DNA of 64,000 nucleotides from Alphaproteobacteria bacterium. GTDB taxonomy: Bacteria; Pseudomonadota; Alphaproteobacteria; Rhodobacterales; Rhodobacteraceae. This document shows, piece by piece, positions 60,508 through 64,000 of the stretch (the first letter of the stretch is position 1; every line of letters begins with the position of its first letter). A program made the position numbers and the translations under genes. Location: the NCBI GenBank assembly GCA_030425925.1, contig JAUHZO010000008.1, positions 62,001-126,000 on the forward strand. The letters run 5' to 3'. Below the pieces are notes generated by a model, which did no database searches, was not told the origin of the DNA, and worked only from the letters and a program-made list of their open reading frames with translations.

Positions 60508-60960
60508 TTACACGGCACCCGCCTGCGGCAGATGGCGCTGCACCAGCGCCCGCACATCCCCGGGCGGCGGCCGCTTGCCGAAACTGGACGGATCGACAAA
60601 GACACAGACAAAACGCCCGGAAAAACACAGCGCCCCGTCCTGTTCGCCATCCACCCGGAAGGTGATCGAGGACGTGCCCAGCGCGTCAGGCCAGACCGGG
60701 CAGATCAGCCGGTGCCGCGGGGTGACCGGTTTGCGGAAATCCAGCGACATGTGCACAAACGGCGTGCCCAGGCCCCGGTCCAGTTCCATCTGGTACCAGC
60801 CCCCGCCCAGATGCGCCTCCCACCAGGCATTGATGGCATCCAGCGCAAACCAGGGCAGCCGCCCGGTATAGACGATCTGCGCCGGGTCGCAATCGCCCCA
60901 GGTCACGCGGATCTCGTGAAGCAATGCGGTCTGCGGACGCTTCGTCCCGGTCTCTTGCAC
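60508..60960 (-). CDS. Acyl-CoA thioesterase of the 4-hydroxybenzoyl-CoA type
   Basis: This 150-residue hotdog-fold thioesterase has the GDCDPAQIVYTGRL motif (from residue 22) with the catalytic Asp, and FVHMSLDFRKPVTPRH. The GTG start at 60960 has GAAGGA about eight bases upstream; no ATG fits. Such genes accompany boxABC and may release CoA from stalled or unwanted aromatic thioesters. It lies 34 bases before boxR and 134 bases after boxA. Confidence 0.88.
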   Translation of the reverse strand: MQETGTKRPQTALLHEIRVTWGDCDPAQIVYTGRLPWFALDAINAWWEAHLGGGWYQMELDRGLGTPFVHMSLDFRKPVTPRHRLICPVWPDALGTSSITFRVDGEQDGALCFSGRFVCVFVDPSSFGKRPPPGDVRALVQRHLPQAGAV

Positions 60961-60967
60961 GACCCTT

Positions 60968-60991
60968 GTCCTTCTTCTTGGCCCAAATACC
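60968..60991 (-). repeat. GTATTT ... CCAAGAAGAAGG tail (copy 3, without hairpin)
   Basis: On the minus strand GTATTTGGGCCAAGAAGAAGG precedes the thioesterase GTG. It matches the tail of the repeat at 39462-39519 but lacks the G-rich hairpin. Its AAGAAGGA provides the ribosome site. Confidence 0.5.
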
Positions 60992-61033
60992 GCGTCGCCC
61001 GGCGGCCCGCCCGCACCACGCCGGGCAAGGGCG

Positions 61034-61094
61034 CGGCGGGACGGCGGGCGGGGCGCCTTTCGGCCCTCAAGGCCGAAACAGCGCCGTCCCGCCG
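61034..61094 (-). terminator. Nested stem-loops directly after boxA
   Basis: An outer perfect 13-bp stem pairs 61034-61046 (CGGCGGGACGGCG) with 61082-61094. Inside it TTTCGGCC (61058-61065) and GGCCGAAA (61071-61078) form an 8-bp stem with a five-base loop. The structure abuts the boxA stop codon. It probably ends or attenuates the boxB-boxA transcript before the thioesterase gene. Confidence 0.7.
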
Positions 61095-62279
61095 TCAATA
61101 GGTCTCGACGTGATAGCGGCCATCCTCGCGCATGACGTCGCGCAGGGCCACCCATTGCAGACCGATCGATTCCGCGATGTTGGTAAAGGCGCGTTCCACC
61201 CCGTCCTCCATCCCGCGCAGCCCGCAGATATAGACATGCGTTTTCGGATCGGCGATCAGGTCAGCCACCTTCTCCTCCTCCGCCATCATCCGGTCCTGCA
61301 CGTATTCCTTGGTCTCGCCGCTGCGCGAATAGACCAGGTGCTGGTCCAAGAGCGCCGCGGGCACCTTCTTCAGCGGGCCGAAATAGGGCAGCGCCTCGGG
61401 CGAGCGGGCACCAAAGAACATGGTCATGCCGCCCGATTTCGATCCCACGACCCGCTGGCGGCGCATGGTGAACGCCCGCATGGGGGCTGAGCCGGTGCCG
61501 GTGCAGATCATCAGAAGCCGCGCCTCGGGATCGTCGGGCATCAGGAAGGTTGCGCCGAACGGGCCCGTCACCTGCACCTCGTCGCCGGGTTTGAGATCGC
61601 AGACATAGTTCGAACACAGCCCCTGCGCCTCGCGCTTCACCGTCAGCGAGACGTTGTTGTAGCCCGGCCGCTCGCCATCGCGGGGCGAGGACACGGAGTA
61701 CAGCCGCGGCAGATGCGGCTTGCCGTCGGCATCCGTGCCCGGCGGCAGGATCCCCAGCGACTGGCCTTCCAGCACGGGGAAGGGCTGCGAGCCGAGGTCA
61801 AGAATGATGTGGCGCACGTCGTGGTCGGGATCGTCGGTCAGCCGGTAGTTGCCCTGCACCTTCGCCGTGGCGGGTTTGCCCAGCGTGTACATGTTCACCG
61901 ACGCCTTCGTGGCCGAAGCCGGTGCCCTCGCCTTGCCCCCGGCCCCGGCATGGGCCTCGGCCAACAGCGCCGCCATCGCCTCGTCCAGCGCCTCGACCGA
62001 GGCGTCGGCCCCGCCGGTCTCGATCTCTTCCTGTGCGGGCAGTTCGGCCCATTCATACTGCTCTTCGAGCGAATAGGGCTCCAGCACCACGCGCCATTCG
62101 TCGATGGAGCCGGTGGGGCAGACCGGGATGCAATCCATGCAGAAATTGCAGGTCTCGGCATCCACCACGACGTTGTCATCGTTGTGCTGGATCGCGCCGA
62201 TCGGGCAGGTCATCTCGCAGGTATAGCAGCGGATGCAGATTTCCGGGTCGATCAGATGCTGTTTGACCGGCTTGTTCAT
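61095..62279 (-). CDS. boxA: Benzoyl-CoA 2,3-epoxidase reductase subunit BoxA
   Basis: This 394-residue flavoprotein passes NADPH electrons to BoxB. Two [4Fe-4S] ferredoxin motifs lie at the N-terminus (Cys15, 18, 21, 25 and Cys44, 47, 50, 54). An Ala/Glu-rich linker (about 80-125) follows. A ferredoxin-NADP reductase module has RLYSVSSPRDG for FAD and ICTGTGSAPMRAF for NADP. It ends in Tyr, as FNR-type proteins do (HVETY). The ATG overlaps the small-protein stop by one base. Confidence 0.95.
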   Translation of the reverse strand: MNKPVKQHLIDPEICIRCYTCEMTCPIGAIQHNDDNVVVDAETCNFCMDCIPVCPTGSIDEWRVVLEPYSLEEQYEWAELPAQEEIETGGADASVEALDEAMAALLAEAHAGAGGKARAPASATKASVNMYTLGKPATAKVQGNYRLTDDPDHDVRHIILDLGSQPFPVLEGQSLGILPPGTDADGKPHLPRLYSVSSPRDGERPGYNNVSLTVKREAQGLCSNYVCDLKPGDEVQVTGPFGATFLMPDDPEARLLMICTGTGSAPMRAFTMRRQRVVGSKSGGMTMFFGARSPEALPYFGPLKKVPAALLDQHLVYSRSGETKEYVQDRMMAEEEKVADLIADPKTHVYICGLRGMEDGVERAFTNIAESIGLQWVALRDVMREDGRYHVETY

Positions 62280-62443
62280 CACGCCCCCCGGTGCAGGATG
62301 GCGTCTGGCAGCGCCATGGCCTCGATCACCGCGGCACACAGCCCGCGGCAATTGTCGCAGCCGATGCAGCCGCCGATCTCGGTCAGGTCCCGCGCCACCG
62401 CGGCCACGCGGGGTGCATGCCCCGTCTTGCGTTCGATTGTCAT
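62279..62443 (-). CDS. Small single-cluster ferredoxin-like protein between boxB and boxA
   Basis: This 54-residue protein contains CIGCDNCRGLC, that is Cys26, Cys29, Cys32 and Cys36 with the CX2CX2CX3C spacing of a [4Fe-4S] site. The spacing is the same as in BoxA, but the usual proline after the last Cys is replaced by Ala. GGAGG lies seven bases before the ATG, and the stop overlaps the boxA start (ATGA). It could shuttle electrons or help assemble the BoxA clusters; I do not recognise a named family. Confidence 0.8.
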   Translation of the reverse strand: MTIERKTGHAPRVAAVARDLTEIGGCIGCDNCRGLCAAVIEAMALPDAILHRGA

Positions 62444-62507
62444 CGCGTGTCCTCCTGTTCGCGGGCCCGCTGCGCCCGCGCGCACGGCCCTCCTTCCGGC
62501 GGAAGAA

Positions 62508-62530
62508 CGGGCCCCGCAAACCGGGGCCCG
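62508..62530 (-). promoter_or_regulatory. Stem-loop directly after boxB
   Basis: CGGGCCCCG (62508-62516), loop CAAAC and CGGGGCCCG (62522-62530) form a perfect 9-bp stem seven bases after the boxB stop on the minus strand. It may raise boxB mRNA over boxA. Confidence 0.6.
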
Positions 62531-62537
62531 CCTCACG

Positions 62538-63989
62538 TCAGGCCATGTGCAGCTTGACGTATTCGAAATCGCCCGGCTTGTTGTCGATGCCCACCTTCGG
62601 CGGCGCGATCCAGCTGGCGAACTTGCCCGGCTCGTAGCACGGCTTCATCAGCGACTGGATGAAATCGCCATCCGCATGGGTCGGCAGCCATTCGGTCAGG
62701 CCCTTGTCATAGGCCTCGCCCGACACGAGATTGCCCTCGGGGTCGAAGTTCTTGCCCGCGAAGATGCCGATCTTGCGGTTGAAGGCCTGGTGCGGCAGCT
62801 TCAGCTCGAAGTCGATCCCGGCCTTCTCGATGGCCTTGTTCCAGCGCTTGATCCCGCCCGAGGCATCGCGGATATAGTCGTCGCGCAGCCGCATGTTGAT
62901 CGCCGTCAGCGCCGGCACGTCGCGCTCCACCAGCCGGCCGTCGACGATGTCGAGCACCTTGTAGGTGTCGCCCGCCAGCCTGTGATCGTCCTCGATCCGC
63001 GTCTCCATGTAACGGCCCTTGATGCCCGCGTTGAAGGCGTTGGCCGCGTTGGTCGACACTTCCTGCCCGAAGAGGTCCAGCGAAAGCGTGTAGTGCAGGT
63101 TCAGCTTCTTCTGGATCGTCGGCAGGTCGATCACGCCCATGTCGCGGATCTTGTTGATGTCATAGGGATCCGAGATGCCGGCGTTCTTCATCGCGGTGCA
63201 GGTCGCCTCGATCGTGCGGCCCACCCCGGTTTCGCCCACGAACATGTGGTGCGCCTCTTCGGTCAGCATGAAGCGGCAGGTGCGGCTGAGCGGGTCAAAG
63301 CCCGATTGCGCCAGGCTTTCCAGCTGCATCTTGCCGTCGCGGTCGGTGAAATAGGTGAACATGAAGAAGGACAGCCAGTCCGGCGTTTCCTCGTTGAAAG
63401 CGCCCAGCATGCGCGGCGCCTCTTCCGAACCGGACGAGCGGCGCAGCAGGTCATCCGCCTCTTCGCGGCCGTCCTTGCCGAAATACTTGAACAGCAGGTA
63501 GACCATGGCCCAGAGGTGACGGCCCTCTTCGACATTGACCTGGAAGAGGTTGCGCATGTCATAGAGGCTGGGCGCGGTGAGGCCGAGGAAGCGCTGCTGC
63601 TCGACCGAGCCCGGCTCGGTATCGCCCTGGATCACGATCAGACGCTTGAGAAGGTTGCGGTATTCGCCCGGCACTTCCTGCCAGGCCAGCTCGCCCGCAT
63701 GTTCGCCGCAGGGGATGCGGCGGTCTTCGACCTGGGGGGCCAGCAGGACGCCCCAGCGGTATTCCGGCATCTTGACGTAGTCGAACTTGGCCCAGCCCTT
63801 GGGATCGACGCTGACCGCGGTGCGCAGATAGACCATCGATTCCTGGAAGTTCTGCGGGATCAGGTCGTTCCACCAGTTGATGTAACCGGGATGCCATTTC
63901 TCCAGCGCCTTCAGCACCTTCTTGTCCGACGACAGGCCCACGTTGTTGGGGATCTGCGTGTCGTAACTCACATTGATCAGGTCGAGCAT
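62538..63989 (-). CDS. boxB: Benzoyl-CoA 2,3-epoxidase oxygenase subunit BoxB
   Basis: This 483-residue di-iron oxygenase adds oxygen to benzoyl-CoA, giving 2,3-epoxybenzoyl-CoA. Iron-ligand segments are visible as VEEGRHLWAMVYLLFKYFG and LTEEAHHMFVGETG. N-terminal IPNNVGLSSDK is typical of BoxB, and the length is normal. GAGGAAG lies before the ATG at 63989. The gene is complete; its promoter or an upstream boxC lies beyond the window. Confidence 0.96.
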   Translation of the reverse strand: MLDLINVSYDTQIPNNVGLSSDKKVLKALEKWHPGYINWWNDLIPQNFQESMVYLRTAVSVDPKGWAKFDYVKMPEYRWGVLLAPQVEDRRIPCGEHAGELAWQEVPGEYRNLLKRLIVIQGDTEPGSVEQQRFLGLTAPSLYDMRNLFQVNVEEGRHLWAMVYLLFKYFGKDGREEADDLLRRSSGSEEAPRMLGAFNEETPDWLSFFMFTYFTDRDGKMQLESLAQSGFDPLSRTCRFMLTEEAHHMFVGETGVGRTIEATCTAMKNAGISDPYDINKIRDMGVIDLPTIQKKLNLHYTLSLDLFGQEVSTNAANAFNAGIKGRYMETRIEDDHRLAGDTYKVLDIVDGRLVERDVPALTAINMRLRDDYIRDASGGIKRWNKAIEKAGIDFELKLPHQAFNRKIGIFAGKNFDPEGNLVSGEAYDKGLTEWLPTHADGDFIQSLMKPCYEPGKFASWIAPPKVGIDNKPGDFEYVKLHMA

Positions 63990-64000
63990 CGTTCTTCCTC

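Noticed and set aside
1-64000. Mobile elements, CRISPR arrays, tRNA or rRNA genes
   Set aside because: I saw no transposase or integrase genes, no regularly spaced direct repeats of CRISPR type and no cloverleaf sequences.

Overview
The window is about 64 kb of GC-rich, densely packed alphaproteobacterial DNA. It is most like the Rhodobacterales (Roseobacter group). The reasons are the overlapping ATGA/GTGA gene junctions, the many ABC and TRAP importers, the dgcN-dgcA pair, phosphonate use, ArsJ arsenic export and a box-type benzoyl-CoA pathway. I see no tRNA, rRNA, CRISPR array, transposase or phage gene. No gap between genes exceeds about 265 bp. Species-level assignment is not possible from the sequence alone.

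Layout. (1) 1-4563, plus strand: the end of a Na+-NQR operon (partial nqrC, nqrDEF, apbE, nqrM and a CBS-domain gene). (2) 4572-15775, minus strand: one 11-gene operon with a branched-chain-amino-acid-type ABC importer, a class III aminotransferase, a BKACE enzyme, a GNAT, a histone-deacetylase-like amidohydrolase and dgcA-dgcN. A divergent GlxA/AraC regulator (15961-17019) faces its promoter. (3) 17027-19568, minus: N-carbamoylputrescine amidase and a YtcJ-like amidohydrolase. (4) 19728-31243, plus: an aminophosphonate locus with a LysR regulator, a dipeptide-type ABC importer, a GNAT, phnW, phnX and a formylglycine hydrolase resembling phosphonate monoester hydrolases. (5) 31330-47423: an SDR gene, then a divergent LacI-type regulon. 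Minus strand: a sugar-type binding protein, two permeases and an NTF2-like protein. Plus strand: ATPase, VOC protein, histidinol-dehydrogenase-like enzyme, NTF2-like, SDR, LacI, NTF2-like, bicupin, methyltransferase, MetE-like protein, hydrolase and RraA-like aldolase. I cannot name its substrate; it is the best candidate here for an undescribed pathway. (6) 47689-52203: a ROK regulator divergent from a FrcBCA-like fructose importer. (7) 52264-55460, minus: an arsenic operon (ArsR-ArsC fusion, arsenate-linked GAPDH, ArsJ). (8) 55570-63989, minus: a benzoyl-CoA box cluster with boxB, a small cysteine-rich protein, boxA, a thioesterase, boxR, a 3-hydroxyacyl-CoA dehydrogenase C-terminal domain and a TRAP importer; boxC and the CoA ligase are not in view.

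Recurring architecture. All five importer operons carry strong GC stem-loops between the binding-protein gene and the next gene. Three convergent gene pairs end inside a CTGAG/CTCAG hairpin that contains both stop codons. A GTAGG-type palindromic repeat occurs five times between 50.1 and 55.6 kb. Several regulators sit beside plausible operators: a direct repeat at the GlxA gene, matching ATAG-N9-CTAT dyads in the phosphonate locus, two LacI-like dyads, a large dyad at the ROK gene, two identically spaced dyads in the ars promoter (one over the start codon), and twin TGCA/TATA elements at boxR and its downstream gene.
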